Notes: generated from the sequence alone by a model not told the origin. A DNA stretch of 64,000 bases from Knoxdaviesia capensis (GCA_001510575.1 LNGK01000003.1:2929732-2993731); one strand, 5' to 3'. Positions 1 to 12,664 are shown, counted from the stretch's first letter. Numbers and translations are program-made.

Positions 1-859
1 GAATTAAAAGAAGGAAAATAAAAGATATTTATTTAACGTGCTTTCGTTACTAAAAGGAGGTTAAATAGAAAGGGTTTTTATAAAAGAAGGGTAATTCGTA
101 GTTTACCGCGGCGGAAAGTAGTAAAGCTATTGGCGGAGGTAAATTCTAAATTAAAAGAAAGGAAAGTCGAGATATCGGTCGATTACGTATCGATTAGGAC
201 TCGAACCTAGAGGAAAGGTAGTCGATTACGACGGTTAGGCTTTAAAGGAAGGTTAATAAGAGATTAATAGTATAAGTATTACGCTTATAAAAAATTAATT
301 TTTTATAATTCCTAGATATATAGTCTAAAGGACTAATAAATAAGTTATAATTATAAGGTACGTATAGAGAAATATATATAAAGGGAAGCTTAAATTTTTT
401 CTATCTTAAGATATTTCTTATAAAAGCGCGGTAGATATCTACCTTTTATAGGTCTTTTACTAGCTCTTTAAGGTATTTATATATATATAGATATATACCT
501 AAATGCTTACCGCTAGGTAGTATCTACGTGTATTAGTATACGTTTATACGTAATTATAATACACTCCGACCTATTAGGGATCTACATTTCTATAAGTATA
601 AAATATTCTCTTAATCTCCTCTCGTAATAGTTACGATAATAGTATAGCGTCACCTAGTTATAACCCTATTAATTAAAACTACTAGTAGACCTCCTCGCGG
701 GGGGTCGTTTTATCTAGCGTTAGGCGGTATACGTCTAGAGGCCCCGGTAGGGTTATAGGTAGATATATAGTAATAGGGGGTAAATTAGTAATAATATCTA
801 GTTTAAAGTAGTCTCTTAATTCTATACCGTATATAATAATAGATAATAGTAACGCTATT

Positions 860-3080
860 ACCTCCGACTTAACTTCTAGACCTCTTAACGTAAATTCGAT
901 ACGGTAGAAGCTCGTCTTAGCCGTCTATAGGGTATCGGGGCTAGTATTATAACTACCCGGGTATTTAGCCTAGCCGGCGGTCTTAGCTAAGCTACTTAGT
1001 TTTCTAGTTCCTTATCCGATAACTTAACTAACTCCCTATTATCGGAGTCCTCCGTATTACTATTATTAGAGTTCTTATTAACTAGCTCGATACTAATTTC
1101 TAAGGTACCTGACGTTAGGTTTACTAGTTATATTAGTAGTCTCTAATCCTTAGTAAACTCTATTATACCTCCGCGAACCGTCGCTTAGAGGCTACCCTTT
1201 TCGAACCGTAAAGTATTAGATCGGATATCTATATTTACGTTTATATCCTAGAGCTAAGTTTATCTTAGGATTAAGCGGGTCTAATAGTTTTCGTATTTCT
1301 AAACCGTTACCTAGACCCTAGGGTAGAGGATACTAGCTACGTTAAGGTCTACGACGACGTATAGTTCCGTATCTACCTCGCGGCCGTCTATATAGGTTAT
1401 TATAAGTAGCTTTAGCTTCCCTTTAACTAGATTATAGATAGTTAAACCTAACTTACGTACTATCGGCTTATTTATAATATATATATCTACTCCTTAGTCG
1501 GCTATCGCTTATCTAGTAGCTATCTCTACTAGCCCTCCTAGCGTTATTACGGTTATAGGAACCCGGAATATATAGCCGGGCGTACTAGCTTACTATACTA
1601 TAGCTATAGTAGCCTTACGTTTTCTTACTACTAGTTTATTTCTTAGTTTAGTAGCGGCCTTCTTTAACTATCTTATTACTTCTAAGCTAATTTCCTATAG
1701 TTCGCTTAGGGTTAGCGTTACCTATATATCTATAATCCTATTCTAATCGAATAGCTTATAACCGATTATCGCGCGGACTGGCGCTAGTCTCGTCTAACGT
1801 TTAGGTAGTACGGGGGTAGGCTAATCGTAGTATCTATCGGGATTCTCTACTCCGATTAGTCTATCTTCTATAGCCCGTCTCTTAGCTTCCCCTACGTACG
1901 CGTTCGTAATCTACGCGTTATCCATACCTAGCTTATATCCTAGTAGCTCTAGGTACGTAGCGTAGATATCGTTAGGGTTAAGATATAATTCTATCTTTAT
2001 TTCCGTAGCGGCCGCTCTAGCTATAAACCGCTAGGGTATAATTAGCTCTCTTAGAATCGCTTATTCCTATACTTTTAACGGGGGGGCATAGTATCCTAGG
2101 CTCTAGTAGCCTACCTTACTATACGAGATATATACGGGGCTTATCTAGCGATCCTCTAAGAGGGGCTTCGACCCGTTTATATATCCGTTCTAGGACGTCT
2201 TCCTATCCGGTATAGCTAAGCCCGGGGCTAATATTAGTCCCGCGTTAATACCTTAGGGTTAGGTAGCTAGTAGGGTCGGCTATAATACTCTACGACTATA
2301 AGAGACTATAAATACGTTAGGGTTAGAGCCTTTCGGAATATACGTATTATACTACTTAAGCTTTACTATTACCGATTTCTTAACTTCGGCTTAGCGTTAG
2401 TAAATAATTATACGTTCTACGGCTAAGGTCGTATTCTAGTAGTCGGCTAATATCCCGGTACGGTCTATACCTCTCGCTAGGTACTCGTAGCGAATATCCG
2501 TATTAGATATTCTATTAATAAACGTACTTAACGCTATCTATATACCGAGTCGCTCTATATCTATTATAGAGGCGGCGGCACTAGCTAGGCCTATAATAAT
2601 TAGTATAGCTCTCGTATAGTATTCTATTAGGGATTCCGATTTTCCTTATACGAGATAACTAATTATCTCGATAGACGCCTTCTACCTTAATAAGTATACC
2701 TAAATTAGGGCTAATTAGAATATATAGAGGTTATCTTTATCGAGTTTTCTACCTTACTTTACCTTAGACTAGGCTTAGGTATTTTATAGTATAGTTATTA
2801 TTAGTCTACGGTAAAGAGCGATTATTATCCGATAGTATTAATAAGGTATTAGATTAGGATATATCTCTATCTTTTAGTTAATATATATAAGCTAGGTAAG
2901 GGCGGGCTCGTCGCCCTAGAAAGTAGGTATACTACCTAGGTCCGGGATAGTCGGGGCTGGAGACGCTATTACGGTAGTCGGGCCGGGCTCGTTTTATACG
3001 GTTAGGGGTGGGGGTAGGTTTACCTTAAGCGGTAAGTCGGATCGCGTCTATTTCGTAAGCGAATAGTAGGTATAATTACT
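860..3080 (-). mobile_element. RIP-inactivated retroelement, gag/aspartic-protease remnant
   Basis: Read on the minus strand, about 2,930-2,760 carries a gag-like stretch (IPTF-stop-GDEPALT-stop-LIY). A single frame from about 1,880 down to about 870 then stays readable apart from stops. Near 1,560-1,440 this frame reads GGLVEIATR, then AIAD-stop-G, then VDIYIINKPIVRKLGL, the arrangement of a retropepsin active-site region with its D-(S/T)-G triad. YVVVDLNVASILYPRV follows. The interrupting codons I read are TAG or TAA at positions where CAG, CAA or TGG would be expected, as RIP predicts. I could not identify reverse transcriptase, integrase or clear LTRs; the element may continue beyond the left edge. 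Family assignment to a Ty3-like gag-protease is inference; the element is certainly inactive. Confidence 0.7.
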
Positions 3081-3249
3081 TATAGCTATTAGCTTAAACT
3101 TACTATACTTCGTATACCGTACTTTTAATAGTACTATAGAATATAGAATATAGTCTATACTTTAAACTAAAGATCGTAAGTATAGGCTATCTTTTAAAGG
3201 GAGGTAGCGAACTAAAAAAAAATTATAAACTTCCGGTAGGGTTACATAC

Positions 3250-3384
3250 CTACGCTACTCTTTTATAGGGATAGTAGTAGAACTAGCCTTTCCTTTATAG
3301 GGGGAATAGGTAAAACTAAAACTCGTAAGATTTAGGTAGGTTTACGGTAACTACGCTATTCTTTTATAGGGATAATAGTAGAAC
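3250..3384. repeat. Imperfect 34-bp direct repeat, about 101 bp apart
   Basis: The copies at 3250-3283 and 3351-3384 differ at two positions, one C/T and one G/A, both transitions of the kind RIP produces. A second, shorter pair lies nearby: the string GGACTTAGCT(TA)GTAATAACG occurs at 3671-3694 and 3802-3824. They lie upstream of the gag-like remnant and could be leader or LTR subrepeats of that element. Confidence 0.65.
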
Positions 3385-3930
3385 CGATAGGATTCTTAGT
3401 AGGGAATCCGGAAAACTAGGGAGGATAGCGGAAATATATAGGCGACACGGGAAAATATACGGGGGAATAGGGGAAACGTATACGATAATAGGGAAAATAT
3501 ATCTAAGAGTAATAGGGGAAGTATATACGGTACATAGTTAGGGTTTATCTAAGAATAGGTAGCATATAAAAGCTTACATAGCTAAGGAAAAACAAATATA
3601 TATAGGAATTAGGTTAGACGAGGGTCAACATAGTAGCGTGTAATAGGATAATTAAGTCAGATAAAGACGGGGACTTAGCTTAGTAATAACGATTCCTCCT
3701 AGCTAGGGAATAGGCACGGGGTATCCTCACAGGCTTACTTACTATAAGTATCACGATAGTAGTATATACTAGGGTAGGCGAATAGGTTAAAGAATAACGG
3801 AGGACTTAGCTAGTAATAACGATTAGGTCGGACGAATACCGCGGCGGGTCCCCTAGAAATGCTAATAGCACGACTACGCAAAGATGCGAATGTATGTAAT
3901 AGTAGAAAAGAGGATATATTAGGAAGAGTT

Positions 3931-5210
3931 TTAGGATAGGGGGGCCTGGACCTCAGAATCCAGTTATTACCCCTCCCGCTGCTGCCTAATGATGGTGACT
4001 AATAATACAGGTTGCGTAATCCTTCCTTCCTTCCCTAGGTGTCAGCCACCAACGGTATCAGGTCTTGCATATCCCCTAGAAACAGCTCAACACCGCTCTC
4101 GCAATCCCAAGAGTTCCCTTCGTTCCCTTCCGGGTTAGCATGTACTAATAGACTAGAACAAACACAAATATTAGGGAACTGCAAATCAGATATCCAGCCT
4201 CTATAGAACGTTGAACGCCGGGATCTCGTCGGCCTTCTATTTATCCACCTCTATTGGGTACTTCCCTTCCTCTTCTTTGTTCTCCTGCAAACGCCCTATT
4301 TTCTATGGGGCCGTTTCTCACTCGATCTAACAACCAGATAGCCAGCAGAAATGTGATGGGTGCGGCTTTACGCAGGAGACCAAACATGTTCAGGAGTATG
4401 AGGCGGATCCAGCGCGGTCCCAGCTACAGCGTCCATTGTAATGCCGTCCCAACCTGATCAGGGCGAGGAGGCGAGACAAACGAGGAGGAGACGGGGACGG
4501 GCCCATCCAGCCGTGGTGAGGTGTTCGTGAAGCTATTTTGTGCCGGTGCTGCATAACCCACAGATGCACATGCCCCCAAGGTCGGTCTGCATTGGTTATC
4601 AACCACCGCCTCTAGCTGTTTGGAGCCAGACACATGCACAACGCAGACCAACAAGCGCATACATAAGAAAAACACCATTTAATCCCTATCTGTCGTTCGG
4701 TCTTATGCACATGTATATACTATACATGTCTGCTTCGTCCAGCCGCACTCTGCTGCACCAACCGCTCTCTGCATATGACGACGCCATGATGCCATTCACA
4801 TCCACTAGTTCGTCCGCAACGATCCCAAGAGCCAGTGTGCCGGTGATAAAGAGACGAGGGGGATCCGTCAAACGGCCTGCATGGTGCGTGCATCACCCAA
4901 CTAGTGCAGGAGGTTAGTATCGACAGCAGACCATTACATATCTCCCTTCCCTGGACAAAAATGTCAAGATGCCCAAATATAGAGACACAAAAAGAACACA
5001 TGCAATGCATGCTTGGTTCAGAGGGACGTGGGGTTTTATTTAACATTGCATATATTTTGGACGGCACACAAAAAGGAGGAAAAAATGACGATGAACACCA
5101 CAAGGGTTGATCAAAAAGGCTGCTATCAACACATCTCCCTTTCCACGCGCCAGAAAAGAAATGTCGGTTTCATGCTAGAGTACAGAGTATAGACAAGGAG
5201 GGCAGGTCGT
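3931..5210. other. Gene-free spacer beside the RIP tract
   Basis: Base composition is normal again. Several open frames exist on both strands, but none has family-like sequence, splice structure or codon bias that I can support. The right end (about 5,100-5,210) is probably the 3' untranslated and terminator region of ATP7. Confidence 0.5.
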
Positions 5211-6363
5211 TTATAGGAGCGCAAGATCGCCGAATTTCTCCTGTAGAATTGGTTAGTATGTGGTGGTCTTGGTCGAGCAGGCAAACGCTGTCTGTGTTTG
5301 TCGGGAGACATTATTATCGTGAGGGTATATCGTACCTTGTATCCGGGGACCATCCAGCGGCCCTTGGACACGAGCTGGGAGGTCTTCTCGTCGATCGAAG
5401 GCTCGGCAGCGGCAACATCGTCCTAAGTTGGAAGAAAGAAGGTGTCAGTCATAAGTCATCATCAATAACGGACAAACGCCGCCGTTCAGCCTTCGTCAAA
5501 AATGGTCCCTCCATCTTCCGTCAATCTTCTTGGTACAGAAGAGGACGAAAAAAGCCCCCATCTTCAACTCGGCCGAACCTGGCCGCACCACTCATCCAAC
5601 ACCGGAGCCGGAGGATAGATTCCGCCCACGTACCACAGTGAGGTCCTCGAATGGCCGAGCCTCCTCAATGTTCTTGAGAGTCTTCTCAAGATCCGCGAGC
5701 TCCAGGTCAACCTTGCCCTTGGTGGCCACCGCGTTCTGCACAGCGGCGACCTCGAAGGCCTCGATGGCCTTGATCTGGCGGGACACGTCGTAGGTGGCGG
5801 GGGTGAAGGCCTTGAAGCGCTTCTCGATCTCGTCGACCACGGCCGCGTTCTTCAGCACGCTGCGGTAGTGCGCAAAGTCGACCGCCGTCGGCTGCTCCGA
5901 CAGCGCCGCCAGCTTGCGCCGCGCATCCTCGTTGCGCTTCTTGAACGCCTGCAGCGACGCAACCGTCTGGCCGCGGAGGCCGAGCGAGCTCGTCACCTTC
6001 ACCCAGTCGAGCTTGAGGGCAGCGCTTTTCTGTATTCCGGAGGAGAGGGGAGGGTGTGCGTCAATTAGACTCTGTGCATCTTGGATAGCCCGCCTCGGAG
6101 AATCAATGAGGGCAGCATCGTTTTCATCTCGGTCTTCGTCCAATTGGTTTCCGTATTCACGTCGCAATGGGCGGTCGGGCCGGCGAGGCAGCAACACACT
6201 CGAAATTAGCTCAGCTTGCCTCCGCCCAGCCCATGCAATGGACTCGACGGATGACGCCCGTCCGGCCGCGCCATTGCCATCAATTGGACTCGTTGTCGGA
6301 AGATCACCGCATCGCTCGAGGCCTCAACTGTCGGGGAAGGGGTTCAGAACTTACGGTAGCCAT
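5211..6363 (-). CDS. ATP7: ATP synthase subunit d, mitochondrial
   Basis: Peripheral-stalk subunit of the mitochondrial F1Fo ATP synthase, linking F1 to the membrane sector on the matrix side of the inner membrane. Four exons: 6363-6355 (M-A-T), 6029-5634, 5422-5336 and 5240-5211, giving 173 aa, the usual fungal length. Donors are gtaagt, gtacgt and gtacga, and acceptors are cag, tag and cag. The protein begins [12 protein letters not shown], contains [26 protein letters not shown] and [14 protein letters not shown], and ends with [20 protein letters not shown], all standard subunit d signatures. The first exon codes only three residues and is followed by a 325-nt intron, so the mature N-terminus depends on that splice. 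No target peptide is obvious, which is normal for this subunit. Confidence 0.93.
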
Positions 6364-7936
6364 TGTGTAGGATGTGGTGGATGGGAGTGTTTGGAGATTT
6401 GTTGTGTTTGATTCCGATCGTGGAGAAAAAGGCCCTTTTCTCAATCAAACGAAAATCCTCTCGATTTGCCGTTCCTATTTCTCCCTATAGCATGACTAAG
6501 CACAGTGTCACGTGATGTGCTCTCCCGCAACTCCGAGCCTCCGACACCATGACCCGAATTGCTAGCAAATGAAGCTCGTCATGAGCTCCATGTGGTTTTC
6601 CGTTAAGATTGTTTGAACAGGAACTCATGAATCAGAAAATGTTTATTTTACCCACGCAATTGAGCCAATTGAGCAGACCCTATGCCTAAGATACTCAAGT
6701 TTTAGTGTAATTTTGAGTGTCCCATCTTGATTCACGATTCGACCAACAGCCAAAACACTTGATGGTTCTTGAAATTTACAGAAATGCTCACTTATAAGCA
6801 CCATCACACACCCTGCCGTCCATAGCAGTTTACAAGAGTTAATCAGACGTTAAGCACCTTCTAAATTCATCCTTAGACGGCTAGGGGCTAGGTTAGAGAG
6901 TGTATTCACTTCATATACCCTCTTTTCCTTATACCCTTTTTTACGATAGGCATTAACTAACACCCTTTACACCCACCATATAGTATCTGCTTTCATCTTC
7001 AAATAGATTTCTATAAATTCAGTCCTCAAACCAAGTAATAGCCTACTTATGAAAGAATAGGTTTTGTCCTCTTAGAATAAACTCCTAAGCTCTAGAATAT
7101 GATATCACTACATTCGGCATCTATTGGCCCCCATATTTGAGATGAGAAATTCCCATGATCCATCTGATCCGAAATCAAGAAGATGAATGCCACTAGGAAT
7201 AGCCCAGCAGCTCACATAGGTAAAATTTGGGCCGCCATCATGATACAGAACCAGTATACCTCTCTACGTGTTCCCTTTCTCTAAATAGCCCCAGCCAGAC
7301 TCGCATTGATATGGGTTCCCAATACGGCCAACCTCTGGCAGCTCGTTAGCTATGTCCAAGCTCTCATCCTCCAACAGATTCCACTTCCAGGGGAATATAA
7401 GTCTAACCCAGGCAATACGAAATGTTCACACCGGTTCACCTATTGCCACATCCGGAGATGCCTCGCCGACCTGTCCATGATGAGCTGCACACTCGTGCAT
7501 GATGAGCTGCACACTCGTGCATGAATACAGGGTCAACAATTCCCATTTGCCCTCTATCAGCCAGCCATATACAGAGAGGCCCAGAGATGTACTGTAAAAG
7601 GTTCAAAATGAAGGAAGGCATGTAGCAAACCGGAAAGAAATCTGTAGATGGAGATTTGCTTCCTAGCACTGTCCCCGTAGACTTTTCAGGACATTAGACG
7701 TGCTCTGACGACATTTCACGGGGGACCAAAAGCTGATGAACTGAAAGATGGGAGAAAAGGCCCATAACCTCGGGAAAATGAATTCTTTTTAAAGGCTCCT
7801 AACCACCCGTAAAGCACGTATCCCAGATTGAAGACCCAATATCACTCTTTGAGAAAGCCCCAACGTTAACGTAAAGAAAACAAACGCCAACGAAATCCGG
7901 GGCATCTAAGCCCGCAGATCATCGGCGTCTTTTGGT
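6364..7936. other. Intergenic region, ATP7 promoter and EGD2 3' flank
   Basis: The first ~150 bases upstream of the ATP7 start are likely its promoter and 5' leader. About 6,600-7,300 is AT-rich with no coding signal. One short tandem repeat lies at 7,476-7,524. I see no gene. Confidence 0.6.
7476..7524. repeat. 22-bp tandem duplication
   Basis: The unit CATGATGAGCTGCACACTCGTG occurs at 7476-7497 and identically at 7498-7519, followed by the first bases of a third copy. Perfect identity suggests a recent replication-slippage event. It lies outside any gene I can support. Confidence 0.9.
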
Positions 7937-8738
<802 letters not shown>

Positions 8739-10096
8739 CTTGAATTATCGTTTCAGTTTGTCGAAAACTAAATTTGCAGGGCAAACAATAGAGACGCAAG
8801 GTTAGCTTTCATCGGTTTGCTTTGTTTAGAGCAGATGCCTTGGCTGGAAAAGAAGGACTTTGGACTTTGCCTGGAATGAAAAGTTCTTAAACGAAGAGGA
8901 ATTGATTTCATAATTGGCGTACGTACCTAAAGGTGGAAAAGTGGTGTTGTTTGGGGAAGTTTATGATCTCTGTGATGCAGTTCCAAAGATTTCTCACTTG
9001 TTCGTATACAGCAGACCAAAAAAAAATCCTCGTAGCCCCTCGATTTGGCAATAGGGCTTCCTTGAATTTCCACCACTTCCTTCCTGCTGGACTGAAAATT
9101 GCAAGTGCGCCAGATTACTTAATGTGTTCACAGTTTTGGCCTTGTGTTTTTGTGAAGGGTTACTAGGGTTAGGTCATATTTCCTGCTCAATGTCTGTATT
9201 GATCACTGATGATTACATGAAGAGATCGATGATAACTGAGTCATGCTCTTGGGAAGAGATATTCTGTGATTATGAGTTCTGATAGGGGAGAAACACAGAA
9301 TTTAAATTAGATGTCCTACGGAAGTTGGTGAGCTGAGGAGATAGATAGATGGTTACCGGATCACCCATGTATGCACCGAAGGACAAAGTTGACAACCCCA
9401 ACCCTAACTACAAACCACACAACGTCTCCCTATCCCTAAGTTACACAAAGTTTCGAAAGTGTCCAACAGATGGACAAAAATACTTTGAGACGACCTCAAG
9501 CATCTGACTGTGAGACCAATAATTGAAGCTGTCTGCAGGGCGGCGATAGATGTGCGTAGTAGGTAGTAAACCCTTAGGCTGAGAAATGAACTGAGGCGAA
9601 CTTGGAGGATCACGTAGGACCCTTTCCACGCGCAAACGAAATTGAAACATTCGTACTATTCATGATATAAGTGACACACGCTCTTGATGAATTAGAGGCA
9701 CATACTCCCGAGAGAAAAAAGCCCGTCGTTTTATCAATTTTTTTCTTGTTCAGTAAAATTTGATTCTTTGATTCCGTTTAGACGCCATTGACTGTCCTTG
9801 CAAATATTGTGACATACAGCCCTTCCAGAACGGATCGGAGGAGAAAACGGCAACCCTATGTGCCGTCACGATGATGATGCAACCTGCCCAAAGTCCGTGC
9901 CGTCATTCTAATGAAGAGCCCCATCACCTCCCACGATCCATCGCCTGTTTTTTGGGCCTTCGTTTACACAAAGAAAAAAAAAGCAAAAAGGATTCCCAGC
10001 CCCCGCCATCGCGGCAAAAGGAAAGAGCTCCAAAAGCACACGAAAAAAAAAGAAGATATCGAGATAGAGGAAGAGCGCGAAGGGAAAAAAAAAAGA
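8739..10096. other. Intergenic region, EGD2 promoter and RPL14 3' flank
   Basis: EGD2 is transcribed leftward, so its promoter is here. TAGGGTT at 9164-9170 and AACCCTA at 9400-9406 are telomere-repeat-like boxes of the sort found in promoters of translation genes. The right end (about 9,950-10,096) is purine-rich and probably forms the RPL14 3' untranslated region. Short open frames show no family resemblance. Confidence 0.5.
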
Positions 10097-10760
10097 TTAC
10101 GCCGAGGCCTTGATCTTGGCGAGAGCCTTGCGCTGCTCGAAGCGGGCCTGCTTCCGCAGGCGCATGACCTTGAAGCGGTCGAAGTCGCTCAGCTGTCGTC
10201 GCTTCTCGATCTGGTCGCGGCGCTTGAACCAGTTGGTCTCCTTCCACTTGGCGTCGACGCCGGCCTTCTCCCAGAACTTCTTCAGGGCGGTGTGGCGGGC
10301 TCCGCGGGGGAGGTCCGAGATGACGATCTGGGAAAGGAGGCAGTCGGCGAGAGGAATGGACTTTCTCGAAACGGCGAGCTTGGGGTCTGAGGAGGGGCCC
10401 TCAACAAGAGCCTAGATATGTGACAAAAAGAACACCAGTTAGTTTCGCTGAACTTTCGACTCAAGCCTCATCAGAGGAGATGCAGATGCAGACGCAGACG
10501 CAGACGATCTCGAATCTCGGACACTCTTCCCATGGAGAGGAACGTGTTGTTGCTGAAATTGGGAGTCATGTCGGATTCGAGAGTCTCGTCGCCGGCGTCG
10601 CCGTGGATCGCGTAGATTGTCCAAAACATACCCGCTTGTGGTCGATGATCTCGACGATGGCGGCCAGACGGCCAGCATCAGGGTGGCTGCCCTGGACGAG
10701 GACGATACGGCCGACCTCGACCAATCTCCAGTTGGGGGGTGCTACAGTAATGTCGCCCAT
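10097..10760 (-). CDS. RPL14: 60S ribosomal protein eL14
   Basis: Structural protein of the large cytosolic ribosomal subunit. Two exons: 10760-10632 (43 codons) and 10411-10097, giving 147 aa, the usual fungal length. The 220-nt intron starts gtatgt and ends tag in phase 0. The N-terminus [20 protein letters not shown] plus [15 protein letters not shown] is the KOW-like SH3 fold of eL14. The basic C-terminus ([40 protein letters not shown], ending AKIKASA) is also diagnostic. The intron was checked for C/D-box snoRNA signals; a TGATGAG is present near its 3' end but no matching D box, so none is called. A gtacgt-like donor about 170 bases upstream of the start may indicate an intron in the leader. 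Confidence 0.95.
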
Positions 10761-12097
10761 TTTGTCGAATCTGAGGAGGGGGAGAGAAGAGAGAAGGAAG
10801 AGATGACAAGGTTAGAACACAGCGGAATCACTGGCGGCGACACAGATGAGGATGTTTGGGGAATGGAAAGGGAAGAGAGTTGGAAGTTGTCGGAAAAATC
10901 GGGATGAATGTGTGTTTGAAGAGGGATGAACGTACCAAGAGCTTGTATGTTAACTCTTAATGTGTGGATGGTTGGTTCTTGGGTAGTGAATGATGTTACG
11001 CGGATGAGCGTTCAGCAGCAGACAAGATTTTGGAATCGTGCGCTGGGAAAGAAAAGTGGCTCCAAGCCCTAAACGTACACGAGTTGGTTTTGCACAGTCA
11101 GAATAAAAATGTGTGGGCCAATCAAAATTGACACGCGGGGACCAGCGAAAAAATTCCCACGAAGCCCTCTAGACCGCCTACATGGGATTCTGCCGGGCTT
11201 TTGGGAGGCGGTCTGGATCCCGGCCAGAAAATTTTCAAACACGTGACCATACTCCTCAAGCAATTGAACGTGGGCGCCCAAATTTGGTACTTAAGCCTTT
11301 TTGCTTCGCCTTTTTTTCTTTCTTTTCTTCCTCTTCCCTCTCCAACGGTCGCGATTCATGTGCATATCACTGTTTCGCGCAACGTCCCAACAGGTAAGCG
11401 TCAACTTCCATTCTACCCGTCCTTTTCTTCCCGCTCTTCTCATGATGAGGTAATTTGCGTTTGATATCGCCTGGTGGCGCTCCTGCCAGAGTTGCTATAT
11501 CAGGCTTATAGATGATATTTAATTCTTACATATTCTGATTTCCCCTTTTTGGTACTATGCTGCACAATGCTCTGAATGTTCTGAGGCTTGAAGATCTAAC
11601 ATTCTCTTAAAGGCATAGTTTTCCCATGTATTTCGACCAAATCATCTCGCTGAGCCGCACGCAAATTTTGGAGTAGGCTTATGAAGGTCTGAAAGACTAT
11701 CGGCAGCGACGGCGTTTTGTTCGTAGGCGATTGCTGGAGGCTCTGAGGTTCGGATGATTAATATAGACATATATAGTGGACTAAATACACCATGTTCCAA
11801 TGAATTAAAGACTCGTAAAACGTGAAGACCAATGAATGTACTCGTGCTTAGTCCTGATACGCATTGTGGACCTTGTGTTCCTGGCGTCTCGGCGTCTCAC
11901 CGCGGCTAACGCGCATCTCCACGCTCAACTTATGTCATCGACCGACCTAGCTTTGCCGAGACAAACGACCATCCATCAACTTCCATTGAAGTCCTCCAGA
12001 AAGCCAGCGACAGAGTGTTGTAAACCGGATAAACCATCAATTTCTTTCTCTAATTAATTCCCCAGGCACGCCGACAAGCGTACAAAACACATCGATT
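10761..12097. other. Divergent intergenic region between RPL14 and FMP46
   Basis: Contains the promoters of both flanking genes. CCCTAAA near 11,069 resembles the AACCCTA-type box seen elsewhere in the window. A pyrimidine-rich stretch at about 11,305-11,345 looks like a fungal core promoter. Nothing between about 11,450 and 12,000 looks coding. Confidence 0.45.
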
Positions 12098-12664
12098 ATG
12101 TTCAGATTCGTAAGTCTTTCTGTGCTTGACCCTGCGACTTTCCCCGAAGATACATGAGCCATTACTTACGACCTCACCCGGACCTCTAGCACAAAACCCT
12201 GGATGTCGTGACGCTTTTCCACAAGGCGGCTTCTCCCGCCTCCACCAAAATTGCCAATGTGCTGAAAGAGGCGTCGGTCAAGGCGGCGGCAACATCCGCG
12301 TCCGATGCTGCGAAGGGCCGCGAGCAGTTCGAGCTGCACATCACCGAGGAAGCTCCGACGGCCGACCAGGTCCAGACGATTCTCGAGTATGTTGGCAAGG
12401 CCAACATCCCCAAGGTGATCTCTGGCGCGACGAACGAGGTCGATGCGCTGAAGAATTTCAAGAATTCTCCGGAGACCTTCCAACGGCCGGTGGTAAGTGA
12501 TTTGCAAACGCGTTGGCCTTGGTTTCCCTTGCCTAGCTGTGCAATGTGCTCCCCATATATGCTAACTCTCGGGCGTTTAGGTTGTTGACTGGAATAACGG
12601 AAAGGCTGTCGTTGGCGACAACGAGTCGGAGATCCTCAAGCTGGTCAACGCGCTGCAGAAGTAG
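12098..12664 (+). CDS. FMP46: FMP46-type mitochondrial redox-fold protein (DUF1687)
   Basis: Putative thioredoxin-fold protein of the mitochondrion, homologous to yeast Fmp46; biochemical role unknown. Three exons: 12098-12109 (MFRF), 12190-12492 and 12581-12664, giving 132 aa. Introns are 80 and 88 nt, with gtaagt donors and a GCTAAC branch site at 12,561. Family signatures visible are MFRF|HKTLDVVTLFHKAASPAS, FELHITEEAPTADQVQTILE, and the C-terminal VVDWNNGKAVVGDNESEILK. As in relatives, the first exon is only four codons. No CxxC pair is present, so classical thioredoxin activity is unlikely; this follows from the missing cysteines. Confidence 0.88.

Larger units (their letters stand above)
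1..3930. repeat. RIP-mutated, TA-rich repeat tract
   Basis: Over this stretch the dinucleotides CA and TG are almost absent, TA is extremely common, and CG is still frequent. Stop codons fill all frames. This is the pattern left by repeat-induced point mutation, which converts CpA to TpA on both strands, and it differs from CpG methylation decay, where CG would be lost. Normal dinucleotide use returns between about 3,600 and 3,960. No intact gene is present. Recognisable retroelement protein remnants lie on the minus strand and are listed separately. The tract runs off the left edge of the window, so its full length is unknown. Confidence 0.9.

Noticed and set aside
170..240. tRNA-like T-arm (GGTTCGAGTCC on the minus strand) suggesting a tRNA gene or tRNA-derived SINE
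   Set aside because: Only a 4-bp T-stem can be drawn and no D-arm, anticodon arm or acceptor pairing is visible; the segment lies in the RIP tract where such matches can arise by decay.
4254..5110. Several overlapping open frames on both strands (up to ~130 codons)
   Set aside because: No family resemblance, no consistent splice structure, and frames overlap each other on both strands as in random sequence.
5868..6411. Plus-strand frames antisense to ATP7
   Set aside because: They are shadows of the ATP7 codons and its first intron; ATP7 is fully explained on the minus strand.
10412..10631. C/D-box snoRNA in the RPL14 intron
   Set aside because: A TGATGAG string is present, but no D box with terminal stem or plausible guide pairing was found.
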